A stretch of 64,000 nucleotides of DNA from DASSFZ01 sp035292585 (GCA_035292585.1 DATDPU010000163.1:62001-126000); one strand, 5' to 3'. Shown: positions 1-9,814, numbered from the stretch's first letter. Program-made: numbers and translations. The notes: generated by a model from the letters alone, not told the origin.

Positions 1-135
1 TGCCGATGGCGTGAGAATGTGAAGCCGGTGATTGCCACAAAAGGCCATGTCGCCGGTGCTCAGGACTGCCAGGCGATCTGGCTGGGTAGCGTACTCGAAG
101 CCTTTGATCCGTTCTTCGATTTGATCCCACAACAT
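1..135 (-). CDS. Partial CDS, N-terminal 45 residues of an unrecognised protein
   Basis: The reading frame starts at an ATG (complement of 133-135) and runs off the window edge. A very strong Shine-Dalgarno (AAAGGAGGT, complement of about 137-146) lies at good spacing, which supports translation. The visible protein begins MLWDQIEERIKGFEYATQPD and continues through a GDMAFCGNHRLHIL stretch. I do not recognise the family and the C-terminus is missing, so no function is given. The next minus-strand gene upstream is the response regulator ending at 511, so this gene either is last in that cluster or has its own promoter in 136-510. Confidence 0.55.
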   Translation of the reverse strand, partial: MLWDQIEERIKGFEYATQPDRLAVLSTGDMAFCGNHRLHILTPSA

Positions 136-510
136 GTGTACCTCCTTTACTCACTAAGGCCGCCAGAAGCGTAACCTTGCTGACTATGATTCGCTGCTCT
201 ACTTCTGGTCGGCGTGCAGCTTGTTTGGACTCAGAACGGGTAGTTTCTCTACAAAGAGAGTACTACAGGAAATAACCACTTGCTGTCGCAGTTGACAAGC
301 AGAGTGGTGACAGCCGGGGCGCAACTACGGTAGCAGGATGGCAATTGTCTCACGAAAGGCAAACAGCGACCTGGAATGACCAGTCGCTGTGATGTCGCGG
401 CGCTGAATCAGCGCCAAACGCACGGTGGATTCCGAGGTAATGGAACAGAACGGGGTTCCGCTGCAGGTAGTTGCCGGTAATGGACTTGTAGGGTGATCCG
501 GAAGAGAGGC
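136..510. other. Intergenic region with one imperfect inverted repeat
   Basis: There is no convincing gene in these 375 bases. An imperfect hairpin lies at about 239-266 (arms GTAGTTTCTCT and AGAGAGTACTAC around ACAA). It could be a terminator for the response regulator gene or an operator for the partial gene at 1-135. A TTGACA lies near 293-298 on the plus strand, but no matching -10 or plus-strand gene follows. Confidence 0.4.
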
Positions 511-2490
511 TCACTCGGGTTGGACTATCAATTTGTAACCTTGCCCGCGGACTGTCATTATATACTTAGGAGAACTCAAATCGTGTTCGATCTTTTCTCG
601 GAGACGGCCGATGTTGGTATTGAGCAGGCTATCCTCTGTCTCGCGGTTCTCACCTTTGAGACCAAAGACATCTTGCGCTATGTCTGACCGTTTGCACAAT
701 GCGCCGACGTGGCTGTACAAGTAAAGTAGCAAGTCGAACTCTGTGTTAGTCAGTACAATTCGCTTCTCCCCTACCCAAGCCTCGCGGTTAGCCTCATCAA
801 TACGCAAACTCTTTGAGGCAGGAAGGTCCAAGTTCTCGGAGCGCTTGGTTTTCATCTGGTCAATCTTCTCACACAGCATAGCCGCGAAAAGGAGGCGGTG
901 AAGCAGTCGGGCAATCTCTGGCCCCGTTCGCTTGAGCGTGGGATCATACATTGCCAGGCCCGCTGCTGTGCAAAAGAGAAGCCCGATATAGTATGGCCCT
1001 GGATCGTCCCCGGCTGCCTCTGAAGCCAAGCGTCGGATGGTCTGGATCGCGCTTAACGCTTTCCTGTGCTCTGGCTCTATATCGTCTGAAGAGATGGTTT
1101 CATTTAGGCGACGAGCTGCCAACAATCGCTTTTCAAAGTCGTATAGCGCTTGAAGGCTGCCAACCTCCATAAGTTCGAAACGGATGGCTGTTTCGAGGGA
1201 GACAAAATCGTGCCCGATCGGAGCCGGTCCTGCCTGGGCAAAATCGGAGAGCCAGGTCCGACCGGCTTGGTCCACCAGGATAGTGTCCACGTCCAGGCCA
1301 CCGGACGTCGTTCTACATATCACACGGGGGACAAGAAGCATATCATCATTGTAAAGGCAAGGAATTGGGTTAGGGTAGGATATGCTTCGACCGCCAGAGA
1401 GTTTAATCTCCACTCGATTGGATGGGAACGTAATATCCGCTATATTACGGGCAAGGGCTTCCTTGGCCAGGGCCTGCATCCTACGCGCAAGATCGGCAGG
1501 TGGAAAGGCATCCTCGGTGAGGCCCGATCGCTCCCGATAAAGTTGAGACAAGCCTTTGCTTTCCTCAACAAAGAGGCTTTGCTGGTGCCAGGGAGCCAGC
1601 GTGTTCTGAAAAAGATGCTCCAGCACTGAACGGATCTGTCTATCGGGTTTTGCTCGACAAAATGTGACAAGGGATTGAATTTCCTTAGGTTCTGACCCAC
1701 CCATTGCAAAGGCGGTAGCAGCATACTGGGTCGTCTCGGCAGTGAGCTTTATGCTGATGCTTCCGGCATCGAAGGCTTGGGAGGCCGGCTTAGCGCAAAG
1801 TTCCCGTTCTAGCGCATTATCCTGAATACGCCCACACGTAACAATGAATTGTTCTTCCCTTTCCTGGGAATAGGCAAAGACCTCGAGACCCACCCGTGTC
1901 CGTTTGCGCCAGATTAGCCGAGAAACGATGATCTGGTCATAATCATAGAATAACTTGCGGAACAGGTCTTCGACTTCAGCGCACCGAGCCGGTAAGTGAT
2001 CTGAAGCAAGATATGGTTCGATTAAGCTCACCAAACCTGGAAAAGAGAGGGGCTGGTCTTCTGCCCACTGGATATGCAGTTTCCAGTTGATGCGGACGTA
2101 TTGAGTAAACACCTTGCCCACGGCCTGGACTAAGGCCTCTGGGCCTTCATCTTTGTCGAGGAAATTTACGGCAGGAGGTTGGCCGTCGACGGCGAGGCCG
2201 AGCGCCTCGCGCACGTATTCATAGCTGGGATAGCCGGTCAGGATAAGCTTCGGTATGGAACGGTACTCGCCTGTCTGCGCCAGAATCAGACCGCTGACAT
2301 CTTGTTCATCATCTTCGTCGAGCATGCGAATGTCAAAAATGGCCACGTGAATGCGTTTCTCTTTCAACTCCTTCTCCGCGCCCTCTAGCGTGTGGGCCAT
2401 TAACACCTGATAACCCGCCTGCTCCAGAATCCTGGACTGGACTTGCAGAAATCTCGGTTCGTTGTCCATAAACAAGACAATCTTTTCCAT
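511..2490 (-). CDS. Response regulator: receiver, embedded phosphotransferase-like domain, OmpR-type winged helix
   Basis: The 659-residue protein has three parts. Residues 1-120 are a receiver domain with acceptor D53 (AIFDIRM) and conserved lysine K113 (FLDKD). Residues about 140-550 resemble the aminoglycoside-phosphotransferase-like (TCAD9-type) domain: a DTILVDQAGRTWLSDFA segment matches the metal-binding DFG-like loop, but the usual HGD catalytic motif is replaced by a GGLDVD stretch. Residues about 560-655 are an OmpR/PhoB winged helix ending VRGQGYKL. OmpR-type regulators are usually about 230 residues, so the insert is the odd part. It is the last gene of a three-gene minus-strand cluster with the kinase (3003-7538) and pseudo-receiver, and is the likely transcriptional output. 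The REC and wHTH calls are firm; the middle-domain call rests on motif recognition only. Confidence 0.85.
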   Translation of the reverse strand: MEKIVLFMDNEPRFLQVQSRILEQAGYQVLMAHTLEGAEKELKEKRIHVAIFDIRMLDEDDEQDVSGLILAQTGEYRSIPKLILTGYPSYEYVREALGLAVDGQPPAVNFLDKDEGPEALVQAVGKVFTQYVRINWKLHIQWAEDQPLSFPGLVSLIEPYLASDHLPARCAEVEDLFRKLFYDYDQIIVSRLIWRKRTRVGLEVFAYSQEREEQFIVTCGRIQDNALERELCAKPASQAFDAGSISIKLTAETTQYAATAFAMGGSEPKEIQSLVTFCRAKPDRQIRSVLEHLFQNTLAPWHQQSLFVEESKGLSQLYRERSGLTEDAFPPADLARRMQALAKEALARNIADITFPSNRVEIKLSGGRSISYPNPIPCLYNDDMLLVPRVICRTTSGGLDVDTILVDQAGRTWLSDFAQAGPAPIGHDFVSLETAIRFELMEVGSLQALYDFEKRLLAARRLNETISSDDIEPEHRKALSAIQTIRRLASEAAGDDPGPYYIGLLFCTAAGLAMYDPTLKRTGPEIARLLHRLLFAAMLCEKIDQMKTKRSENLDLPASKSLRIDEANREAWVGEKRIVLTNTEFDLLLYLYSHVGALCKRSDIAQDVFGLKGENRETEDSLLNTNIGRLREKIEHDLSSPKYIMTVRGQGYKLIVQPE

Positions 2491-2598
2491 GAGCTCATTG
2501 TCCTTGGCCTCGCACGGCCGGTGGTTCAGCGGCGGCTATCAAGCGTTCCCGCCAGTATGTCTGCGAGCAAACGGCCCTTCCGCATGGGCCGCCTCCAT

Positions 2599-3006
2599 TT
2601 ATTGTTGGCCGCGACGTCGTCGCGAGGATGCTTGTCTTGCCAAATTCCTCTCAAGGGTTGAAAGGATGTACTCCTTATTCAGCGATTTGTGCGCATAATC
2701 GATAGCGCCTGCTAACATGACCTCCCTGGCTTGTTTCCAAGCTGGCGCTGAAGAGAATACAACGATCTGGGCCGTGGGATCTTGTGAGCGAATCCATGAA
2801 ATGGTCGAAGGCAAATCACTGGAAACGCTGCTATTCAGAATGACCAAGTCATAATCTTGCCAATGTATGTCAGGTAAGCTGGCTTCATCAACGACCTCTA
2901 TGGCTCCATCCAATGTACAGGCAGCGCTGCGTAAAGTATCCATCCAATAGGAGCCATCCCGACCGTCCAGCAGAAGGATTCTCTTGGTTGTCATTGGTCG
3001 GATCAT
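2599..3006 (-). CDS. Single-domain pseudo-receiver protein
   Basis: This 135-residue protein has the length and secondary-structure pattern of a CheY-like receiver with little else attached. The position of the phosphoacceptor aspartate carries asparagine (N58 in DLVILNSS), while the conserved lysine is kept (K107 in YAHKS). Phosphorylation by the normal route is therefore unlikely and a constitutive or scaffold role is more probable (inference). Its ATG overlaps the stop of the kinase gene as ATGA, so the two are translationally coupled; an internal ATG at 2994 is an alternative start. The C-terminus is a short basic tail (SSRRRRGQQ). Confidence 0.75.
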   Translation of the reverse strand: MIRPMTTKRILLLDGRDGSYWMDTLRSAACTLDGAIEVVDEASLPDIHWQDYDLVILNSSVSSDLPSTISWIRSQDPTAQIVVFSSAPAWKQAREVMLAGAIDYAHKSLNKEYILSTLERNLARQASSRRRRGQQ

Positions 3007-6000
3007 AGGCCGATCTCGTTTTCGATAGGCAAGACGATAACCATGTCTGTCCCGGTAGCATCAGTCGAGCTCACATAGACATCGCCTCCGTAGGTCTGGA
3101 CGATAGTTTGGGCCAGCATCAAGCCTATTCCTGCCCCGCGACTCCCGGTCGGCTTATCCACCGGTTCGTGGAAAAGCCTCTCCAAGACGTTCTTCGGAAT
3201 TCCAGGGCCGCTGTCCTTAACTGAGATTTCTACCACCTTGCCTGTCAGCTGCGTCGTCACCGTTAATTGTCTTTCGGAGACGCTTGCCTTCTGCATGGCG
3301 TAAACTGAATTGTCGACTAGAATTTCTAGAGCTCGCCGTAACCATTCCCGACTTGTTCGAACGGTTGCCAAGCTATCCAGGTCTTTCTGGAGCTTAAGAT
3401 GCAATCTGACGGGTTTGTAACGGATGTGAGTCCACTGTCGTTCCAGGTGCGTCTTCACAAGATCGTTGATTTGCACCGAGTCGACCGCATCTTCATACGA
3501 AAGCGGGGCGATGATGGGAATCTCCTTGATACCCTTGATCACGTTCTCAAGCTGATTTAGCTCGTCGCCTATCTCTTGAGTGAGTCTTCCCATCAGCCCG
3601 CCCCGCAGCAACGCCACATGGCCTAAAGCCGTGCCTACCTCTCGACGGATGTTGTGTCCCCAAGCCGTGCTGGCCATCCTGATCCAATCGACGGCCGTCT
3701 TGGAGCCAATGTACCCTTTGATTTTCTTCAAGTCCTCGAAATGGCGCGCGTTTTCAATGGCGATAGCGGCTTGAGCGGCCAAGTGCTCCAGGGCCTGCTT
3801 GTCTTCCTCGTCGAAGGTATTGCGCTCTGGGTGTTCCACATTGATGATGCCGATCACCTGATCGCTGATCTTGATCGGCACTGCTAGCTGGGAACGGATA
3901 TCGGATCTGATCTGGATGTAATCGGGATGCCGAGTGACATCGCCAATATTTTGGGAGATTCCCGTTCTCGCCACTCGGCCGATGATGCCAATCCGCGCGC
4001 TGCGTTCCAAGTCGATCTCGCCCACCCGGGCTTGGAGCTCCTCCAGTAATTTAGGATCGCCTGCCGCCACAATTCGCACCCGCTGTCCTTCCACTAAAGC
4101 CAAATAGCTAAAATGAGCCGGCTGGCTCCGAGGCGTGGCCAGGTTTAGCGCCTGTTTCGCAATGCTGTTTAGAATTTCGTTCAGGGTGAGAGAACTGGTC
4201 ACTGTCTTGCCGGCTTCGCACAGGGTCTTCAAGGTGTTGGCGCGTTCGGTAGCCTCCTCATACAACTGGGCATTGCGGATGGCAACGGCAGCTATGTTGG
4301 CGAAGAGTTGAATATTCGTGAGTTCATCATCGATGAACCGATGGGCCGAACGGAAGTTGACGAACATCACGCCCACTTTTTGCCCCACGGCTTTCAATGG
4401 AATGGCCACACATGACTCGATTGCTTCATCGTTCGCGAAGCGCTTGTCTCTGAAGAGCGCGTCTTGAGCGACTGTCCCCACGATGTAGAGCTCATCCCGT
4501 CGAAGCATCTCGTAGACAATCGAGTTGGATAATACTTCTCCATGAAACAATGCCCGCTCTGGATACCGTACGCCCACCATGGTAGGTGGGTGATCCAACT
4601 TGTTTGTGGCCTGATTATAGACGAACAGCGTCACCGCATCACAATCCACGGCTTTCTGAATCCCCCGAGCCACGGATATCAAAGTGGCCTCACGATCCCC
4701 CAAAACCGCGACTTGTGCCACCAGTTGGGCCGCGTCTCGCGCCCGGCTCACCTGCGCCAGCAACCTGGCCTTCTTGAGCGCCAGGCTCGCGTGATAGGCG
4801 AAGGTCTCCAATGTCCGCCTGTCTTCCCCTATGAAACTCTGAGGGCGAGTGTAATTCACGTACAGCACGCCAAGCTTCTCCTCGCCGACCTTGAGTACGA
4901 TTCCCTGGAAGCTCTTTGCGCCAATGCTACTCAGCAGCTCCAACGTTGAAGGCCCCATGAAGTCATATTGGGGATCAGAGACATCCGTGACGCCTACCCA
5001 ACGCCGGTTCATCACGGTATCTGCGGTTCCTCCTCGCTTAGGTTCCGTCTTGCGGAATCTCTCCAACCTATCCTTGGAGATGCCATGCGCGACCAGCTCT
5101 TCCGGGATAAATTGATGCCGAACGTTGTCATAGGACCAAATTGCTGAGGAGTCTGCCAGCAACACCTTGGTCGCGCTCTCCACAATCTGCTGCAGCACTT
5201 GAGCCGGCTCAAGCGCGCCCGCCATTGCCTCGGCGGCCTTACGCATGTGCTCCAATTCGCGCATCCGCCGAGCATTATCATAAGCAATGGCAGCCTGATT
5301 GACGTAGAGGCGTAAGGCATCCACCTCGGCATCCGAAAAACGGTGGGGGTCTTTGTAGTACACCCAGATGACCCCGATCGGCCTCCCTCTGAGCCAAAGT
5401 GGGAAACATCCCACCGCACGAATGTCGTGTTCAGCCTGCGCTGACCTTAGCGGACCAGCGTGCCGCCATACATCGTCAATCAAGATCTTTTCACCGCTTC
5501 GCATCACTTCTACGGCGATACCTGAGCACATGACCAGGGAATCCGTGTCGACCGGCTCACGGTCTTTTTTCGTCAAGCGCTGAGCATGCCCTGCCTCATC
5601 GACCAAGACGACGGTAGCGTACCAGGCGCCCACAGCCTGGCACATCCTATCGACGACCTCGTGCAGGATCTTCTGAGGATCGTGCAACGAGACGATGACG
5701 CTACTGGCCTCATACAAAGAGTGTAGGCGCTCTTGTGCCTTCCGCACTTCTTGAACGAGAAGCGCGCCTTTCAATGCGCTGCTGATCTGCCCACGCAGCG
5801 CCTCATAGATCACCCCATCGCGCGGCCCCATCTCGAACAACGCGAATCCAAGCGGCTCCTCCCGGAAGTGGAGCGGCACGCCCACCAGGCTATAGCGTTT
5901 CTCACCACGCAACACTCCATCCGGTACTAACTGGCAAGATGGGAAAAGCTGTCCGCTGGCCTCCTGCGCAAGGCGCCCACCCTGGTTGTATGCCAGCACC

Positions 6001-7538
6001 AGCCTGGAGAATTCGGCCGGCAGCTGCTCTCTCGGCCTCACGGCAGCAGAACTGCGCTCATACAAGGAAACATAGCAACCTGGAATGCCCAATCGGGGCA
6101 GCTCCCGCGCCATCACATCCATCAAATCCTTCACTTCAACCGTTGTGATGAGCATCTCGCCGATTTCACGCAGCGTCTGAGCCTGTTGCTCGGCCCGCAG
6201 CCCCCGGTATGCCTGCACCCGTTGCGCTGTCTCTCCAATCACCACCCGGGCCTGTTGGCAGAGGTTCTCAGCCCGAGCCAACGCCTCCTCGCCCACAAGG
6301 CAGGGCAACGCGTAGCGGCGCAGCGCCGAGATTGCTCCCTGCCACGCAGGCACATCGCCGCCTTCTGCAACAACCTGGTGCAGGATGCCCTCCAATTCCA
6401 CTAAGAAAACGCCTGGCGACTCGCACTGCAACCCGGCAGAAAAGGCATCCAGCAGCTGGCCTGATCGCTGCAAGAGCGACCCGGCCGGGGACTCCCCGAC
6501 TGCTTGGGCGATCTCCGAGAGGAGCGGTTCCCTTTTCGCAGCGAGAGATGCCTCGAACGTTTTTCCTGTATGAGCCATCGGCCCTGCCGTGGCCCGCACC
6601 ACCGCCGGGGCCGCACAACCGCACGATTGGCGCACTGCTAACGTGGTGGGCAGGGTTTCCTGTGCAGACATCTCTTGGCCTGCCAGTAGAGCCAACAGCA
6701 GCTCTACCGCTCGCTTCCCTTGTTGCGGCACGGGTTGCTGCACGGTAGTAAGTGGAGGCGTGGCGGCTTCACCCTCCTTGACGCCATCAAACCCTATCAC
6801 GCTTACGTCGTCGGGCGCCCGCATTCCCCGTTGCTTCAGCCGTTCCAGCGCGCCGAGCGCCATATAGTCGTTGGCGGCCAGCACGGCGTCGAATCTCACC
6901 TTGCGTTGATCCAACAACGTGTCTATCGCCTCGCTGCCCGACTCTTGCTTAAAGTCACCCGGTACAACCAGCTCGAGATCAGGCGACAAGCCACATTCAA
7001 CCAGAGCCTGGCCGTACGCGACATAGCGTACCTCTGCCTCCGAGTTATCGATAGGTCCGCGGATAAAGGCGATGCGGCGGCGGCCATGCTTCTCGATTAA
7101 ATGATGAACCGCTTCGCGTACGCCTTGTTGGTTGTCCACCAACACGCCTGGGATGTCTGGCAGCCGCGCCGCGATGGTGACCACCCGCAGGGATGTGCGG
7201 TAACGGCCGCAGAAACCGCTGAACTTCTCCAGGGGTACGTAGCTGCCCAGTGAGCCGCTGATGATCAGGCCATCAACGGTATCCCGTGTCACCAGCTCGT
7301 AGAGCAAGTTACGCTGCGCCTCAAACTCATTGAAGGGTGAACGCTCAAGCGCCCCGCCCGCGAAAGAGAGCAGGTTGACATCCAGTTCCTGCGCCGCATC
7401 GGCGACCCCAGCCCATACCGCAGCCCGATACCATTCGCCTCTGCCTGCCGTATTCTCAATCAACAGCCCGATGGTCGGGCGGGAGCGCTGCCGGCCGTGT
7501 CTTGCTTCAACCGTTGCTAGACTATCTATCACGGGCAT
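3003..7538 (-). CDS. Cytosolic LacI-type ligand-sensor / multi-GAF / histidine kinase
   Basis: The 1511-residue protein starts directly with a type I periplasmic-binding fold of the LacI/GalR sensor class (about residues 20-310, RPTIGLLIEN through SVIGFDGVKEG), with neither a LacI helix-turn-helix nor a signal peptide. About five GAF-like units follow (roughly 455-1265). The kinase core starts near 1275 with an unusual H-box (GHNIRREVG) and has an N-box (EILVDNSVYAM), G1 (KDSGPGIP) and G2 (GAGIGLMLAQ). It has no membrane segment. It probably senses a small soluble ligand such as a sugar inside the cell and signals to the adjoining receiver proteins (inference from gene order). The start is set by AAGGAGAT just upstream of the ATG. 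Confidence 0.9.
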   Translation of the reverse strand: MPVIDSLATVEARHGRQRSRPTIGLLIENTAGRGEWYRAAVWAGVADAAQELDVNLLSFAGGALERSPFNEFEAQRNLLYELVTRDTVDGLIISGSLGSYVPLEKFSGFCGRYRTSLRVVTIAARLPDIPGVLVDNQQGVREAVHHLIEKHGRRRIAFIRGPIDNSEAEVRYVAYGQALVECGLSPDLELVVPGDFKQESGSEAIDTLLDQRKVRFDAVLAANDYMALGALERLKQRGMRAPDDVSVIGFDGVKEGEAATPPLTTVQQPVPQQGKRAVELLLALLAGQEMSAQETLPTTLAVRQSCGCAAPAVVRATAGPMAHTGKTFEASLAAKREPLLSEIAQAVGESPAGSLLQRSGQLLDAFSAGLQCESPGVFLVELEGILHQVVAEGGDVPAWQGAISALRRYALPCLVGEEALARAENLCQQARVVIGETAQRVQAYRGLRAEQQAQTLREIGEMLITTVEVKDLMDVMARELPRLGIPGCYVSLYERSSAAVRPREQLPAEFSRLVLAYNQGGRLAQEASGQLFPSCQLVPDGVLRGEKRYSLVGVPLHFREEPLGFALFEMGPRDGVIYEALRGQISSALKGALLVQEVRKAQERLHSLYEASSVIVSLHDPQKILHEVVDRMCQAVGAWYATVVLVDEAGHAQRLTKKDREPVDTDSLVMCSGIAVEVMRSGEKILIDDVWRHAGPLRSAQAEHDIRAVGCFPLWLRGRPIGVIWVYYKDPHRFSDAEVDALRLYVNQAAIAYDNARRMRELEHMRKAAEAMAGALEPAQVLQQIVESATKVLLADSSAIWSYDNVRHQFIPEELVAHGISKDRLERFRKTEPKRGGTADTVMNRRWVGVTDVSDPQYDFMGPSTLELLSSIGAKSFQGIVLKVGEEKLGVLYVNYTRPQSFIGEDRRTLETFAYHASLALKKARLLAQVSRARDAAQLVAQVAVLGDREATLISVARGIQKAVDCDAVTLFVYNQATNKLDHPPTMVGVRYPERALFHGEVLSNSIVYEMLRRDELYIVGTVAQDALFRDKRFANDEAIESCVAIPLKAVGQKVGVMFVNFRSAHRFIDDELTNIQLFANIAAVAIRNAQLYEEATERANTLKTLCEAGKTVTSSLTLNEILNSIAKQALNLATPRSQPAHFSYLALVEGQRVRIVAAGDPKLLEELQARVGEIDLERSARIGIIGRVARTGISQNIGDVTRHPDYIQIRSDIRSQLAVPIKISDQVIGIINVEHPERNTFDEEDKQALEHLAAQAAIAIENARHFEDLKKIKGYIGSKTAVDWIRMASTAWGHNIRREVGTALGHVALLRGGLMGRLTQEIGDELNQLENVIKGIKEIPIIAPLSYEDAVDSVQINDLVKTHLERQWTHIRYKPVRLHLKLQKDLDSLATVRTSREWLRRALEILVDNSVYAMQKASVSERQLTVTTQLTGKVVEISVKDSGPGIPKNVLERLFHEPVDKPTGSRGAGIGLMLAQTIVQTYGGDVYVSSTDATGTDMVIVLPIENEIGL

Positions 7539-7763
7539 ATCTCCTTATTCCGTCCGTCAAGGCAGCGTTCCTGGACAGGGACAACTCCGGGCGACATTGC
7601 AGTGAGCTGTCTTGCCCGGTTCGAGGACCCAACGCCCAGCCATCATTGTATAGCAAACTCCCGTCCAGCCAATAGCAGAATCCTCGCAATTGCGTCACAC
7701 TGTGCCACAAGGCTTGCCGAAAAACGACGCGGGACGATGACACACTCACCCAGGGAATACCGC

Positions 7764-7769
7764 TATAAT
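7764..7769 (+). promoter_or_regulatory. Putative -10 box for the SLC13/ArsB-like transporter
   Basis: A perfect TATAAT lies 30 bases before the ATG at 7800, in the 261-base gap between divergent genes. No good TTGACA is at standard spacing (CACACT at 17 bp), so this is a weak or activator-dependent promoter call. Confidence 0.45.
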
Positions 7770-7799
7770 GAGGTCAGCGCATCAACGGGGGTGTGTTCA

Positions 7800-9599
7800 A
7801 TGACACCGTCCGGTATTCTGTTGCTCCTCTTACTCGCGGTCGCCAGTCTCTGTTTCATCACCGAGTGGCTGCGCGCCGATCTCGTCGCCCTGCTGCTGCT
7901 GGTGGCGCTCGGCGCGACCGGCATCCTCAGCCAACAGGAAGTGCTCTCCGGTTTCAGCCGCTCCGCCGTCGTCACCATCATCGCCATCTTCATCCTCACC
8001 GCTGGGCTGGCGAAGACCGGCGCAACCCGTGCGCTGGGCGCGCGCCTGATGCGCTGGGGCGGTCGGGGCGAGTCCAGCCTGATCGTCGTGCTCATGGTCG
8101 CCGGGGCCTTCTTGTCACTGTTCATGAACAACATCGCGGCCGCGGCGGTGCTGCTGCCGGTCGGCATGGGCATCTCGCGTGAGCGCAAAATCGGCTCTTC
8201 GAAATTGCTGATGCCGCTGGCCTTCGGCACACTGCTGGGCGGCACGGCGACGCTGCTCACCACCTCGAACATCCTGGTCAGCGCGGCGCTGCGCGACGCG
8301 GGCTATCCGGCATTCGGACTGCTCGATTTCGCCCCGATCGGGCTGCCGCTCGTCGTCGTTGGCATCTTGTACATGCTGGTCGTTGGTCGTCGCCTGCTGC
8401 CGCGCCGCGCGCCCGCCGACTGGACCCGGCTCGTGACCCTGTCGCAGGCGCAGTTGGCCGATGTGTACAGCCTGGGCGAGCGCTGGATGCACGCGCGTGT
8501 GCCGGCCGGTTCGCCGTTGGAAGGTCGCACGCTCGCCGAGGTTGGGCTTGGTCGCAAACTGGGCGTCAACGTGATCGCAATTGTGCACAACGGCAAGTCA
8601 CGTCTCGCGCCGCCGCCGGGCGAACGTCTGCACGCCGATGACGATGTCTATTTGCAGGCGCGCGAAGAGCAGCTCGCGGAACTGCGCCAGCGCGGGCTGA
8701 TCGTGCAGCCGGCATCCACCTCGATCGACCGCATCACATCTGACCGGATCGGCCTGTTCGAAGTGGTGCTTGCGCCGCGCTCACCGGCAATCGGCAAGAC
8801 GCTGCGCGCGATTCACTTCCGCGACAAATACAACCTGAGCGTCATCGCCATCTGGCGCAAAGGTCGTCCCCGGCGCGTCGGAATCGCCGATATTCCGCTG
8901 CAACTTGGCGATGCGCTCCTCGTGCTTGGGCCGCGCGATCAGGCGCGCCTGGTGCAAAGCGAGGGTGACTTTATCGTGCTGGCCGATACGATTGACGAGA
9001 GCCTGCGCCCCAAGCAGCGACCCTACGCCGTTGCCATCATGGCGGCGACAGTGGCGCTTGCGGCGAGCGGCTGGTTGCCGACCGTGGAAGCGATGCTGGC
9101 TGGCGCCCTGGCGATGGTGTTAGTGGGCGCAGTGACGATGGACGAGGCGTATCAAGCCATCGAGTGGAAGAGTATTTTCCTGATCGCCGGTATGTTGCCG
9201 GTAGGGCTGGCCATGACGAAGACCGGCCTGACGGATGCGGTGGGCGCAGGCCTGGTGTCGTTACTCGGCGGTTTGGGGCCGGCGGCGATCGTGGCCGGCT
9301 TACTGGCGATCGCGACCTTGCTCACGCAAGTGATGAGCGGCCCGGCTGTAGCTGTGATCCTCGCGCCCATTGCAATTCACACCGCTGAAGCGCTGCAACT
9401 CGATCCGCGCACGTTCGCGCTGGCCGTTGCCTACGGTTGCTCGCTCGCGTTCATGACGCCGCTGGGGCATCCAGTCAACGTGCTGGTCATGGGGCCTGGC
9501 GGCTACAAGTTCAACGACTTCCTGCGAACGGGCACATTGTTGACGCTCATTCTCATCGCGGTCATCGCTCTGCTTTTGTCTCTCGCCCGAAACGGCTAG
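7800..9599 (+). CDS. SLC13/ArsB-like (CitT-type) anion permease with two central TrkA-C domains
   Basis: The protein has about 599 residues with two membrane halves (SGILLLLLLAVASLCF onward, and GMLPVGLAMTKTGLTDAVG onward) around a soluble centre. The centre has two TrkA-C/RCK_C-like units, with segments GSPLEGRTLAEVGLG and SPAIGKTLRAIHFRDKYNLS. This layout matches the DASS/ArsB-like sodium/sulfate or dicarboxylate transporters found in many bacteria. The substrate cannot be told from sequence. I chose the ATG at 7800 because a hydrophobic N-terminus begins there and GGGGGTG lies upstream; the frame is open back to 7602 but that part is not transporter-like. The stop codon lies in a dispersed repeat (9597-9745). 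Confidence 0.85.
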   Translation: MTPSGILLLLLLAVASLCFITEWLRADLVALLLLVALGATGILSQQEVLSGFSRSAVVTIIAIFILTAGLAKTGATRALGARLMRWGGRGESSLIVVLMVAGAFLSLFMNNIAAAAVLLPVGMGISRERKIGSSKLLMPLAFGTLLGGTATLLTTSNILVSAALRDAGYPAFGLLDFAPIGLPLVVVGILYMLVVGRRLLPRRAPADWTRLVTLSQAQLADVYSLGERWMHARVPAGSPLEGRTLAEVGLGRKLGVNVIAIVHNGKSRLAPPPGERLHADDDVYLQAREEQLAELRQRGLIVQPASTSIDRITSDRIGLFEVVLAPRSPAIGKTLRAIHFRDKYNLSVIAIWRKGRPRRVGIADIPLQLGDALLVLGPRDQARLVQSEGDFIVLADTIDESLRPKQRPYAVAIMAATVALAASGWLPTVEAMLAGALAMVLVGAVTMDEAYQAIEWKSIFLIAGMLPVGLAMTKTGLTDAVGAGLVSLLGGLGPAAIVAGLLAIATLLTQVMSGPAVAVILAPIAIHTAEALQLDPRTFALAVAYGCSLAFMTPLGHPVNVLVMGPGGYKFNDFLRTGTLLTLILIAVIALLLSLARNG

Positions 9600-9745
9600 T
9601 GCTTCAACAATCTGAAGTTGCGTAGTTCCCGCCGCATGACCGCCGCCCATCCTCCCACAGCCCATACAGGGCGGCGGCCAGAACTGCGGCGGACGGCAGT
9701 TGTACTGCCGTCCGAACCCCGCAAAATTAAGTGGTCGGGGTGCTA
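9597..9745. repeat. Dispersed palindromic element, copy 1 (inverted relative to 47845-47950)
   Basis: The element starts CTAGTGCTTC and ends near CCGCAAAATTAAGTGGTCGG. It contains a GCAGTTG(T/C)ACTGC palindrome. The reverse complement of 47845-47950 matches both ends and most of the middle; this copy has about 55 extra bases. The TAG stop of the transporter lies in its first bases. Confidence 0.75.
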
Positions 9746-9814
9746 GCGGCGGAAAACTTCGCCATAACCTGCACCCGATACCCGCGCCCGGCGCGGTATT
9801 TTGACAGTTCTTAG

